DNA of 64,000 nucleotides from contig CM057827.1 in the NCBI GenBank assembly GCA_030068075.1, positions 67,160,500 through 67,224,499 on the forward strand. Direction: 5' to 3'. The DNA is from Paguma larvata (taxonomy: Eukaryota; Chordata; Mammalia; Carnivora; Viverridae). The position numbers and the translations under genes are program-made. The notes beneath the pieces are model-generated. The model was not told the DNA's origin. It made no database searches and was given only the letters and a program-made list of their open reading frames with translations. Positions 11,105-22,059 of this stretch are shown piece by piece. The number at the start of each line of letters is the position of its first letter. Position 1 is the first letter of the stretch.

Positions 11105-14100
11105 GTGACTGTAAGCCCATAGTTTTCAATATTAACACTGAATGTAAATGGACTAAATGCGCCAATTAAAAGACAGAGGGTAACAGAATGGAGTAAAAAA
11201 CAAGACCCATCTATTTGCTATCTTCAAGAAACTCGTCTTAAACCTGAAGACACCTTCAGATTGAAAGTGAGGGGATGGAGAACTATCTACCATGCTACTG
11301 GAAGTCAGAAGAAAGCCGGAGTAGCCACACTTATATCAGACAAATTAGACTTTAAAATGAACGATGTAATAAGAGATGAAGAAGGACATTATATAATAGT
11401 CTCAGGGACCATCCAGCAGGAAGAGCTAACAAGTATAAATATCTATGCACCGAATTCGGGGGCACGCAAATTTGTAAAACAACTAATTACAAATATTAGC
11501 AACCTCATTGATAAAAATGTCCTAGTAGTAGGGGACCTTAACACTCCACTCTCAGCATTGGAGAGATCCACAAAACAGAAAATCACCACAGAAACAATGG
11601 CCCTGAACGACACATTAGAACAGATGGGACTAACAGACATCTTCAGGGTCCTTCACCCAGAAGCAAAGGAATTTACATTCTTCTCAACAGCACATGGTAC
11701 ATTTTCTAAGATAGACCACATTCTGGGGCACAGGGAAGCTCTGAATAAATATAAAAGAATTGAGATCATACCATGCACACTGTCAGACCACAATGCTTTG
11801 AAACTTGAAATCAACCACAGGAGAAAGCCTGGAAAATATCCAAAATCATGGAGGCTAAGAAATAACATACTAAAAGATGACTGGGTCAACCAAGCAATCA
11901 GAGAAGAAATTAAAAATTACATGGAAACAAATGAAAATGAAAATACAACAATCCAAATGCTCTGGGATGCGGCAAAGGCAGTCCTGAGAGGGAAATATAT
12001 TGCAGTCCAGGCCCACATCAAGAAACAAGAAAAATCAATAACACAAATTCTAACAGAATGCCTAAAGGAACTAGAAGCAGAACAACTAAAACAACCCAAG
12101 CCCAGCAGAAAGAGAGAAATAACAAAGATCAGCGCACAAATTAATCATACGGAAACAGAAAAGGTAGTGGAACAGATCAATGAAACCAAAAACTGGTTCT
12201 TTGAAAAAATAAACAAAATAGACAAACCTCTAGCCAGGCTTCTCAAAAAGAAAAGAGAGAGAACTCAAATAGATAAAATCGTGAATGAAAAGGGAGAAAT
12301 TACAACCAATCCCTCAGAAATACAAGCAAGCATCAGAGAATACTATGAAAAATTATATGCCACCAAACTCAGCAACCTGAAAGAAATGGACAAATTCCTA
12401 AATAACCACATGCTACCAAAACTCAAACGGGAAGAAACAGAAAATGTGAACAGACCCATAACTAGTGAAGAAATAGAATCAGTTATCAAAAACTTCCCAG
12501 CAAATAAAAGCCCTGGACCAGATGGCTTTCCTGCGGAATTTTACCAGACATTTAAAACAGAGTTAATTCCTATCCTCCTCAAGCTGTTCCAAAAAATTGA
12601 AACGGAAGGAAAACTCCCGGACTCATTCTATGAAGCCAGCATCACTTTGATTCCCAAACCAGATAGAGATCCAGCAAAGAAAGAGAATTACAGGCCAATA
12701 TCCCTGATGAATATGGATGCAAAAATTTTCAACAAGATACTAGCAAATCGAATCCAACAGCATATAAAGAGAATTATCCACCATGATCAAGTAGGATTCA
12801 TCCCTGGGTTGCAGGGCTGGTTCAATATTCGCGAATCAATCAACGTGATAAATCACATTAACAAAAGAAAAGATAAGAACCATATAATCCTGTCAATAGA
12901 TGCAGAAAAAGCATTTGACAAAATACAGCACCCTTTCTTAATAAAAACTCTCGAGAAAGTCGGGATAGAAGGAACATACTTAAATATCATAAAAGCCATT
13001 TATGAAAAGCCCACAGCTAATATCCTCCTCAATGGGGAAAAATTGAGCGCCTTCCCCCTGAGATCAGGAACACGACAGGGGTGTCCACTCTCGCCACTGC
13101 TATTTAACATAGTGTTGGAAGTCTTAGCATCAGCAATCAGACAACAAAACAAAATAAAAGGCATCAAGATTGGCAAGGAGGAAGTCAAACTTTCACCTTT
13201 TGCAGATGACATGATACTTTACATGGAAAACCTGACGGAATCCACCAAAAGCCTATTAGAACTAATCCATGATTTCAGCAAAGTTGCAGGGTACAAAATC
13301 AACGTACAGAAATCGGTGGCATTTCTATACACCAACAATGAAGCAGCAGAAAGAGAAATAAAGAAGCTAATCCCTTTCAAAATTGCACCAAAACTATAAA
13401 ATACTTAGGAATAAACCTAACCAAAGATGTGAAAGACCTCTACACTGAAAACTATAAACAACTTATGAAGGAAATTGAGGAAGATACAAGGAAATGGAAA
13501 AAAATCCCATGCTCATGGATGGGAAGAATAAATATCGTTAAAATGGCAATACTACCCAAAGCAATCTACACATTCAATGCAATCCCAATCAAAATTGCGC
13601 CAGCATTCTTCTCAAAGCTAGAGCAAACAATCCTAAAATTTGTATGGAACCACAAAAGACCTTGAATAGCCAAAATAATACTGAAGAATAAAACCAAGGC
13701 AGGAGGCATCACAATCCCAGACTTTAACCTCTACTACAAAGCAGTAGTCATCAAGACTGTATGGTATTGGCACAAAAACAGACACATAGACCAATGGAAT
13801 AGAATAGAAAACTCAGAAATGGACCCGCAAGTATATGGCCAACTAAATTTGACAAAGGGGGAAAATGTATCCAATGGAAAAAAGATAGCCTCTTTAACAA
13901 ATGGTGCTGGGAGAATTGGACAGCAACATGCAAAAGAATGAAACTAGACCACTTTCTTACACCACTCACAAAAATAAATTCTAAATGGATAAAAGATCTG
14001 AATGTGAGACAGGAAACCATCAAAATCCTAGAGGAGAAAGCAGGAAAAAGGCTCTTTGACCTAAGACGCACCAATTTCTTACTCGACACGTCTCCAAAGG

Positions 14101-15122
14101 CAAGGGAATTAAAAGCAAAAATGAACTACTGGGACCTCATCAAGATAAAAAGCTTCTGCACGGTAAAAGAAACAACCAACAAAACGGATAGGCAACCAAC
14201 GGAATGGGAAAAGATCATCGCAAATGACATATCGGATAAAGGACTAATATCTAAAATCTATAAAGAACTTACCAAACTCCACACCCAAAAAACAAATAAT
14301 CCAGTGAAGAAATGGGCGGAAGATATGAATAGACACTTCTCCAAAGAGGACATTCAGATGGACAACAGACACGTGAAACGATGCTCAAAGTCACTCATCA
14401 TCAGGGAAATACAAATCAAAACCACACTGAGATACCACCTTACACCGGTTCGAGTGGCTAAAATGAATAAATCAGGAAACTATAGATGCTGGCAGGGATG
14501 TGGGAAGCAGGCACCCTCCTACACTGTTGGTGGGAATGCAAACTGGTGCAGCCACTCTGGAAAACGGTGTGGAGGTTCCTCAAAAAAATGAAAATAGAGC
14601 TACCCTATGACCCAGCAATAGCACTGCTAGGAATCTACCCAAGAGACACAGGAATGCTGAAGCATAGGGGCACGTGTACCCCAATGTTCATAGCAGCACT
14701 TGCGACAATAGCCAAATCATGGAAAGTGCCCATCAACTGACGGATGGATAAAGAAGATGTGGTACATATATACAATGGACTACTACGTGGCAATGAGAAA
14801 AAATGAAATCTGGCCATGTATAGCAACATGGATGGAACTTGAGGGTATTATGTTAAGTGAAATAAGTCAGTCAGAAAAAGACAGATACCATATGTTTTCA
14901 CAAATAGGTGGACTTTGTGAGACTAAGCAAAAACCAGGGGGAGGGGAAGAGGGGAAAGGAAAAAAGACACAGAGAGGGAGGGAGATAAAACATAAGAGAC
15001 TCTCAAAGTCTAAGAACAAACTGAGGGTGAGGGGAATGAGGGAGGGGAGAGAGGGGGTGACGGGCATTAAAGAGGGCACATGTTGGGATGAATCACTGGG
15101 TGTTATATGTAAACCAATTTGA
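11105..15122 (+). pseudogene. L1 ORF2 (endonuclease-reverse transcriptase), multiply broken
   Basis: ORF2p nicks genomic DNA and reverse-transcribes L1 RNA at the nick. The longest intact stretch is 11123-13399. Its APE-type endonuclease domain holds [11 protein letters not shown] (from 11132), [16 protein letters not shown] and the catalytic SDHN. The Z region and reverse transcriptase follow, with [55 protein letters not shown] and the active-site FADD (13199-13210). Lesions: TAG at 11120-11122; the expected start at 11105 reads GTG; a 1-base loss in the A-run near 13390; TGA at 13663-13665 where the family has Arg (a CpG decay product); frame changes at about 13845-13875 and 14498-14515; a small deletion near 14725-14740. 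The C-terminal cysteine region (CWQGCG, HCWWEC) is split by the 14.5 kb shift. The last frame runs open to 15122, so the ancestral stop is uncertain. Confidence 0.92.
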
Positions 15123-15194
15123 AAATAAACTATTATAAAAATAAATAAATAAATAAATAAAATAAAAAAATAATTAAAAATAATTAAAAAAAAT
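15123..15194 (+). terminator. L1 polyadenylation signal and A-rich tail
   Basis: AATAAA at 15124-15129 is followed by a long A-rich tail patterned as (AAAT)n and (TAATTAAAAA)n, ending exactly at the right target duplication. Tail patterning of this kind grows from poly(A) after integration. The preceding GA-rich stretch (about 14930-15060) is typical of L1 3' UTRs. Confidence 0.85.
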
Positions 15195-15210
15195 AAAATT
15201 GGCCAATTGT
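15195..15210 (+). repeat. Right target-site duplication of the full-length L1
   Basis: It is identical over 16 bases to 8804-8819 and closes the L1 insertion. Confidence 0.95.
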
Positions 15211-15369
15211 TTTCTTCTGTCTCCTTCACTCCAGTTTGAGCTCCTTAGACCTCAACTCAGAATTCTCATGGGAGTGCTCAATTAATACTTGAATAAATGG
15301 AAATAAAATATGTTAGAAATGCCAATCGTCTCAAGATAGTTCTTTTTTAATCTTTTTTAAAATTCATTT

Positions 15370-15562
15370 TCTTTTTTTATTTTTATTTGAGAGAGAAAGA
15401 AAGATAGAGGGAGAGAGAGAGCGCGCGGGCGAGAGGAATGGAGGTAGAGAGAGACTCTCAAGCAGATTCCACACTCAGCACAGAGCCCATGACCCTGGAA
15501 TCAGGACCTCAGCTGAAATGAAGAGTCAGACACTCAAACAATGAACCTTCCAGACATCCATT
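15370..15562 (-). mobile_element. Old diverged SINEC, antisense
   Basis: It reads TTATTTGAGAGAGAAAG, a GAGAGAGCGCGCGGGCGAGAGG tract, then ACTCTCAAGCAGATTCCACACTCAGCACAGAGCCC, ATGACC...AATCAGGACCTCAGCTGAAATG and AACCTTCCAGACATCC. This is the antisense order of an older carnivore SINEC subfamily with heavy divergence at the tRNA head. No clear target duplication remains. Confidence 0.7.
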
Positions 15563-15621
15563 CAAGTGAATTCCTTTTATCTATCCATGAGCCAATTTCA
15601 TAAATAAATTTCCCTAGAAAG

Positions 15622-15644
15622 AAAAAAAAAAAAAAAAAAAAAAA
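15622..15644 (+). repeat. A23 homopolymer tract
   Basis: An uninterrupted run of 23 A follows TCCCTAGAAAG. It is not attached to any retrotransposon body that I recognise. Confidence 0.9.
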
Positions 15645-16545
15645 CAGCTACCAACTCTAATCAACAGTAATTACCAGAACCAAACTAAGTTGATCAAACT
15701 GTCCTAGGAGTTTGGAATTGAAATACAAAAAGATGCTATTAATTAGCTATTATTACTGAATATGAAGGTACATATATATTAGGAACTATATTTGAGCCTT
15801 ATGTAAGTTGAAGGGAGAAAGATTAAAAAAAAAACAATGCCAAAGACCTACAGAGGTAAGATGTCATAAGAGGTCCTATGACTACAGAGGAGAAGTTAGA
15901 AGCCCTAATTCCTGGTATCTTTTCAGCACTCTTCTGGATTTGGTCCTTGAAAGATTCAATTACACTTCCTTTTCTTGAATTCTATTTGATATGCCTATAA
16001 CTCAATCTGTCTCTCCATGTCTCGTACCCTCTGTATGTGTATGCATGTGTATGTCTTTCTTCACTTGTAATTTCGGCATTTATTTGGCTCTGGATATAAT
16101 GATTACTTTCTTTTTCCTGTTACATCTTAGAGGTAAGTATATTTTCTTATACATTTATACCAAGGCTCCCCTGTATCACATGGAATTCTGTGTGTATTCA
16201 ACACTTAGATGTTGTCTGAATGGATAGTGGATCCTTTACTTTCTCATATGAACCTAGTATCAAGTGGTAAAATAGGTTTATTAAATTGTATTTTTAATCT
16301 TCAAGGCTATTTGAAATGAATTACTCTTCTACTATAAAAATAATTCTAGTGATACTCTAACTAATAAATATATTTCCAAAAAGATTTCACCTCTCAAATA
16401 ATTTCTCAAGAATTGTGATTAAAGGCCTATGATAATTCATTTTTAATAAATATTTTCCTGTAATATTTAATGTACAGTTTTCTTTATGGATAAATAGTAC
16501 AATGGGAAATGTCTGATTATCTAGTCAAATGCTGGACATTTCCTC
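15645..16545. other. Single-copy noncoding DNA
   Basis: No gene or element recognised; AT-rich throughout. Confidence 0.5.
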
Positions 16546-16786
16546 TAATTTGAGTTTAAATTTTTTTTAACGTTTATTTATTTTTGAGAGACATAGAGAC
16601 AGAGTATGAGCAGGGGAAGGGCAGAGAGAGAGAGGGAGATACAGAATCCGAAACAGGCTCCAGGTTTTGAGCCGCCAGCACAGAGCCCTACGCGAGGCTC
16701 AAACTCACAGACCGTGAGATCATGACCTGAGCTGAACTCGGACGCTTAACCAACTGAGCCACCCAAGCGCCCCTAATTTGAGTTTA
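16546..16786 (-). mobile_element. SINEC with clear target duplications, antisense
   Basis: The SINE body occupies 16559-16773. On the minus strand it has an intact head (GGGGCGCTTGGGTGGCTCAG-like), box B, CT-rich body and AAAAATAAATAAACGTT tail. The 13-bp duplication TAATTTGAGTTTA at 16546-16558 and 16774-16786 is perfect, so the insertion is well bounded and fairly young. Confidence 0.95.
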
Positions 16787-17052
16787 ATTTTGTTGATACA
16801 ATAATTTTATGGGCCTAAATGGACATTAGGATATGCTTTAATGAGAAAATATGCTACTGAGTTATCACACAACCTCCACTGCACACCAGAGTAGGAGGCA
16901 TGCTATACAATGTCTATGATTATAAGGGAATGGATATTCATGAGTGTTTGGTGTGAATGTATGTTTGCGTGAGATCGTGATGTTTTTTTCTTAATACTTT
17001 TTTTTATTTGTCACTTCATGAGTTGACTATCACTAATTTCTCCAAAGACATT

Positions 17053-17068
17053 GCCAATGTCCAGTTTT
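17053..17068 (+). repeat. Left target duplication of the 5'-inverted L1
   Basis: GCCAATGTCCAGTTTT here pairs with GCCAAAGTCCAGTTTT at 19206-19221 (15 of 16 identical). This shows that everything between is one insertion. Confidence 0.88.
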
Positions 17069-17845
17069 ATTTTTTTTTCATTTTCTTAAGTTTTTATTTA
17101 AATTTTAGTTAACATGCAGTGTAATATTGGTTTCAGGAATACAATTTAGTCATTCATCACTTACACATAAAATCCAGGGCTCATCACAACAAATGCCCTC
17201 CTTATTACCCATCACCCATTTAGCCCATCCCTACCCACCTCCCCTCCAGCAACACTCAGTTTGTTCTCTATAGTTATGAATCACTTACGGTTCACATCCC
17301 TCTCTTTTTATTTTCTACTACTATTATAGTATTGTCATATTATTATACTATTAGGTATTTACCCAAATAGCTAAGTTGTAGGCTAGTTCTATTTTTAACT
17401 TTTTAAGAAACCTCCATACTGTTTTCCAGAGTGGTTACACCAGTCTGCATTCCTACCAACAGTATAAGAGGATTCCCCTTTCTCCACATCCTCACCAACA
17501 TCTGTTGTTTCTTGTGTTAATTTTAGCCATTCTGAGAGGTCTGAGGTGGTATCTCATTGTGGTTTTGATTTGTATTTTCCTAATGATAACTGATGTTGAG
17601 TATCTTTTCATGTGTCTGTTAGTTATCTGGATGTCTTTGAAAAAGTGTCTATTCATGTCTTTTGCCCATTTATTCACTGGATTATTTGTTTCTTGGGTGT
17701 TGAATTTGATAAGTTTTTTTATAGGTTTTGAATACTAACCCTTTATCAGATATGCCATTTGCAAATATCTTCTCCCACTCTGTCAGTTGCCGTTTAGTGT
17801 TTAGTTTTGTTGATTGTTTCCTTCTCTGTGCAGAAGATTTTTAAC

Positions 17846-18043
17846 TTTAAAAAAATGTTTATTTATTTATTTTGAGAGAGAGATGGAGGGGAGGGGCAGA
17901 GGGACAGGGAGAGAGAGAATTCAAAGCAAGCACCACACACAGCACAGAACCCAAAGTGGGGCTCAGTCCCATGGGAACAAAATCATGACCTGAGTTGATA
18001 TTAAGTGTCAGATGCTCACCCAACCGAGCCACCCAGGGATCCC
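17846..18043 (-). mobile_element. SINEC nested in the inverted L1, antisense, caniform-like head
   Basis: It reads AAATGTTTATTTATTTATTTTGAGAGAG, a GAGGGGCAGAGGGACAGGG body, AATCATGACCTGAG, then ACCGAGCCACCCAGGGATCCC. In sense the head is GGGATCCCTGGGTGGCTCGG, the form common in dog SINEs, rather than the GGGGCGCC form of the other copies. AGAAGATTTTTAA before it and AGAAATTTTTTTTTA after it are a probable worn target duplication taken from the L1 sequence. Confidence 0.88.
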
Positions 18044-18144
18044 AGAAATTTTTTTTTATCTTGAAGAAGTCCCAATAGTTCATTTTTGCTTTTGTTTCCC
18101 TGGCCTACAGAGATGTGTCTAATAAGAAGTTACTACAGCTGATG

Positions 18145-19205
18145 TCTAAATTTCATTATTCATAGAGGACACGATGGTCTATGCAGAAAACCTGAAAGAT
18201 TCCACATACACACACAAAACTTGCTTGAATTGATACACGAATTCAGTAAAATTGCAGGATAGAAAATCAATATACATGGGGCAGGGTGCCTGGGTGACTC
18301 AGTCAGTTAAGCATCCAACCCTTGATTTCAGCTCAGGTCATGATCTCACACTTCATGGGATTGAGCCCTACATCAGGCTTTGTGCTGACAGTACAGAGTC
18401 TGCTTGGGATTCTCTTTCCATTTCTCTCCCCCTCTCCTGCTCATTCTCTCTCTCCCTCTCTCTCTGTCTCTCTCTTTCTCTCTCTCAAAAATAAATAAAC
18501 TTTAAACAAAATCAGTGTACAGAAATCTGCTGCATTTCTATACACCAATAATGAAGTAGCAGAATGAGAAACCAAGGAACCCATCCCATTTACGATTGCA
18601 CCAAATCCATAAGATACCTAGGAATAAACTTCACCAAAGAGGTAAAAGTTCTGTAGTCTGAAAACTATAGGACACATATTAAGGAAATCCAAGAGGACAC
18701 GAAGAAATGGAAAAATATCCATGCTCATGGATTGGAAGAACAAATATTGGTAAAATGTCTATACTACCTAAAGCAATCTACACATTCATCTCAATCCCTG
18801 TCAAAATATCACCAGCATTTTTCACAGAACTAGAACAAATAATCCTCAAATTTGTATGGAACCACACAAGACTCCCAACAGCCAAAGCAAATTTGAAAAA
18901 GAAAAACAAAACTAGAGGAGTCACGATTCTGGACTTTAACCTATATTACAAAGTTGTAGTCATCAAGACAATATGTATGGTACTGGCACAAAAACAGACA
19001 CATAGATCAGTGGAACAGAACAGAAAACCCCCAACTATATGGTCTGCTAATCAACTAATTGACAGAACAGGAAAGAATATCTAATGGAAAAAAGACAATT
19101 TCTTCAACGAATGGTGTTGGAAAAACTGGACAGCAACATGCAGAAGAATGAAACTGGACCACTTTCTTACACCATACACAAAAATAAATTCAAAATCGAT
19201 AAAAG
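18145..19205 (+). pseudogene. Inverted ORF2 segment of the twin-primed L1
   Basis: Sense-strand ORF2 remnant. It encodes [49 protein letters not shown] and [16 protein letters not shown] in one frame (18707-19084). That is the post-RT thumb/connection region, matching 13490-13760 of the full-length copy. It is interrupted by a SINE at 18276-18507 and by stops and frameshifts at both ends. The reverse transcriptase core is absent, so it has no enzymatic potential. Confidence 0.88.
18263..18520 (+). mobile_element. SINEC nested in the inverted L1, sense
   Basis: The SINE body is 18276-18507: GGGTGCCTGGGTGACTCAG head, GTCATGATCTCAC, TTGAGCCCTACATCAGGC, GCTGACAGTACAGAGTC, a long CT tract and CAAAAATAAATAAAC tail. 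AAAATCAATATAC (18263-18275) and AAAATCAGTGTAC (18508-18520) are its target duplication. The duplicated word is L1 ORF2 sequence (AAAATCAACGTAC in the full-length copy), so this SINE is younger than its host L1. Confidence 0.92.
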
Positions 19206-19221
19206 GCCAAAGTCCAGTTTT
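19206..19221 (+). repeat. Right target duplication of the 5'-inverted L1
   Basis: GCCAAAGTCCAGTTTT; see the left copy at 17053-17068. Confidence 0.88.
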
Positions 19222-21635
19222 GAAAACTGTTTGTTAATTTGCTAAGATTCAGAATTGATTCTAGTTACTGGTGTACTTTGAATATATTGATTAAACTTTC
19301 ACTAATTTGGGATGAATGTTTTTCAAAACTGATAAATTATAATTGGGGCACCTGAAAAACATTAAATGTGTTCCAAATCAAGGCTAATATAAGCAAAGCA
19401 CTTGGTTAGAAGGCCAGAAAGCTGAACTATATTGATCCACTAATAACCTTGGGCAAGAAAACTAAATTTGTTATCTTTAGGTCACTAACAGCTCTTCCAT
19501 TTTGAAGTCCAAATGGTTCCATTAGAAATTTATATTGATATAGTTTTATGATATAATTTAAACAAAAGGAGACTTTGTATAATTGGAATGTAGGTTTTCA
19601 CTTCCACAGAATCGAATGTGATGTTGTGTTCCCAAGTGTAGCAATGTCACAGATGTCTTAGAGGACTGTTGGAATCACAAAACCTTCATATGGCTTGCTT
19701 TTCTGAGGAATTCAGAGTCCGGGTTGGCAAATGTGCAACAAGAAATTCAACATAAGAGTTAAATACATACTTAAACTGATATACATAGGGGAAAGACCAG
19801 ATAAAATGCATGAAACAGTCCTGTAATCTAACCACATTTCTTAACCTCCCACACTAAGGAACTGAATGAACAAAACAAACACAGGGAAGAAGGATGGTAT
19901 TTATGACTCTTCTCAATAACATCTTCGTGAACTCGGTACTGCCTCTGTTAACCTTGGATTAAGAGCCAGATCCATTATTGAGGCCAGGATCAAGTGCTTT
20001 TGACAATTATAATATGCCAATGACATATTTGCTATGGAATTGCAGAGTCTAGATTTTAACTTATTTGGAAAACTAGGGAAAAAGGTAGTAGGAAAGACCT
20101 CTTTCTGAGCTCAGTGTATCATTCAGGTTGGGATGGGGAAGAGGTAGAGAATAACATAGAGAATTGCTATATTTGAAAAAATTAAGGCACAGGAAAAAAA
20201 TGGCAAAGCTTCTTAAAATGCTGTGTTCTGATGTAATCTGAGCAATTGTTGTTTTTAACTACCCTTCAGTTAAATATGCATCCGTCATGTTATCTCTACA
20301 AAACAATGATTCGTTTTGCTGTTGCTGTTGGCAAAGCTTTTCAAATCCTCCAGGGAACTGTTGAAGTCTTCCCTACCCCCAGCTGAAGATTAATTTAAAC
20401 TACAGCCTCTCCCTCTTTGGCGGACTTCCATGTATGAGCTAGAAAGTAGTCCTCCATCTGGAATTCTCAGTGATGCAACCCTAGCAAGCCCTTGGGGAAG
20501 GGGGAAACTTAAAAATCAGTATTTTAACACTAATAGGATTGAGAGTGTTGAAACTGTGTATGAAAATGTCCATATAATGAACCTATCTTTCACAGCTAAA
20601 GCACTAGTGCTTGTACATATACACACACAAACACCTACCATTCTTCAACTCAGATCACAAATGTGAAGGAGGGACAATCACATGTATGATTTGGAAGGAA
20701 TCCTACCCTGTCCTGGATCCTTTGGTGTTTCATACATGGTTCTTAAACAATCACTTGAAGACCTACTTTAGTTTTCACAAAGCTCCAAGAAGAATGTATG
20801 AATCATACGAAATACTCAAAGACCCAAAACATAGAGATGGTTCAACAGACATGCTTATCACCCCTTTATATTTTTCATCTAAGAAGAGAATTAAAAGCTT
20901 CTGCCCACCAGAAAAAGTCTTCTGCAAACAAAGAAGTACATGATATATTCATTCTCCTTTAAATAAATGGACAAAGACTATATCCTTGATTATAAAATAG
21001 ATATACTCTTTTAAACATTTCTGATGTTGAGAAGTATCAATCCATATATGCACTTAATATAATATTTTTTTATGTTTCATCAACATGATATCATTAAAGA
21101 GATGGAGTGTCATAATCATTGGCATCTTCAAATGAAGAAAAAATCCTATATGGGAACAATCCACCTGACAATAAATTCGGTGGATAAATAATGACATCAT
21201 TCCTGTACCATATGCAAGAGTTCAGGAGAAACTAATTTTGGCAAACTGTGATAATTCTGGCACAGGAATCACAAATATTTAAAATGTCAAAATATAAAGA
21301 TTATGTGGCTTCTTTCTTAAATTGTTTTCTACAGTATTCACTAATCAAATATTATATATGGAAAATCTTCCTAATTGGTGCGATATGAAACTAATGTGCA
21401 TGTCTTAAATGAATTACTCGTGTGCCATAATGTGCATCTAATTTGCCTGAATAAGCAGGAGCCCTCAGCTTGTTATCTCTGTAGCATCTACCTTCATTTA
21501 TATTAGTTCATATAAACACAAGCACAATTTTATGCATGTTCCATGTTATAAAAAGTTGGGGAGTCATGTACATAAGAGGGAAAGGTGGGAAAATAATTAA
21601 AAGTTCCTTATATCTTTTGCACGAAGTACCTGGTA
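19222..21635. other. Single-copy noncoding DNA, possibly containing conserved elements
   Basis: No SINE, L1 or coding similarity was recognised over 2.4 kb. Two parts have mixed, motif-rich composition without poly(A) or repeat texture. The first is 20220-20430 (ATATGCATCC, ACAAAACAATGATTCG, AGATTAATTTAAAC and a GGCGGACTTCC end). The second is 21350-21490 (CCTAATTGGTGCG, TAATGTGCAT, CTAATTTGCCTGAATAAGC). Small open frames at 20430-20943 have no recognisable domain. Confidence 0.5.
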
Positions 21636-21985
21636 TTACAGACCACATGTAATGAAATCCAAAATCAACTTCTAAGTTATCATGTTTCTGGAGGCTGGAA
21701 ATCCAAGTACATAATGTTGGCAGGTTTGGTTTCTCCTGGTGCTTCTCTCCTTGGCTTTCAGTTGGTCACTTTCTATCTGTGTCCTCACATGGCCTTTTCT
21801 ATATGCACTCTCACTGCCAGTACCTCTTTCTGTCCTTATAAGGGTCCTAGTCTTCTTGGATTAGAGCCCCACTCTTAAGTTCTCATTTATTAAAGGCTCT
21901 ACTTCCAAGTACAGTCCATATTAAGCATTAGGGTTTCCACATATGAATTTTGGGGGAAAACAATTCAATATGTAACACATATATC
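21636..21985. repeat. Ancient mammalian interspersed repeat, class uncertain
   Basis: Phrases such as TTTCTGGAGGCTGGAAATCCAAG, GGCAGGTTTGGTTTCTCCTGGTGCTTCTCTCC, CTGTGTCCTCACATGGCC, CCTTATAAGGGTCCTAGTC, TTGGATTAGAGCCCCACTC and CATATGAATTTTGGGGGAAAACAATTCAA are in the order seen in a common old mammalian repeat. I cannot name the family safely. Confidence 0.5.
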
Positions 21986-21992
21986 CTTTTTT

Positions 21993-22031
21993 ATGTATAT
22001 ATGTGTATATATATACATATATATATATATG
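21993..22031. repeat. (TA)n / (TATG)n simple repeat
   Basis: Alternating TATATG/TATATACATATATATATATATG tract. Confidence 0.85.
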
Positions 22032-22059
22032 TTTTACTTTGATCCTTTTTACCATATTC

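Larger units (their letters stand above)
8820..15194 (+). mobile_element. Full-length LINE-1 retrotransposon (carnivore/felid L1), sense
   Basis: A 6375-bp unit with every part of a complete L1 in order: a 5' UTR of about 1.33 kb, ORF1, a short spacer, ORF2, a G/GA-rich 3' UTR, AATAAA and an A-rich tail. Perfect 16-bp target duplications flank it. ORF1 and ORF2 are nearly complete but broken by several lesions, so the copy cannot make both full proteins. Its 3' end (CACTGGGTGTT...AAACCAATTTGAAAATAAA) matches the micro-insertion at 40296-40356, so both belong to one subfamily. That subfamily differs from the two antisense L1 copies at 17.1 and 23.6 kb. Confidence 0.96.
17069..19205 (-). mobile_element. 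5'-truncated LINE-1 with a 5' inversion (twin-priming product)
   Basis: From the poly(A) side at 17069 to about 18144 the sequence is antisense L1: 3' UTR (TTAACATGCAGTGTAATATTGG), then ORF2 C-terminal sequence (complement encodes [35 protein letters not shown] protein, broken). From about 18145 to 19205 it is sense ORF2 sequence, from the decayed FADD region (GAGGACACGATGGTCTATGC) to CTTTCTTACACCATACAC...AAAATCGATAAAAGG. Placed on the full-length copy, the inverted block covers about 13186-13993 and the 3' block begins at about 14058, so only about 64 bases are missing between them. Flanking target duplications enclose both blocks. Two SINEs were inserted later, one in each arm. Confidence 0.9.

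Noticed and set aside
16561..16773. tRNA-like box A and box B sequences
   Set aside because: They belong to the tRNA-derived SINE head. No cloverleaf or anticodon arm of a functional tRNA gene is preserved.
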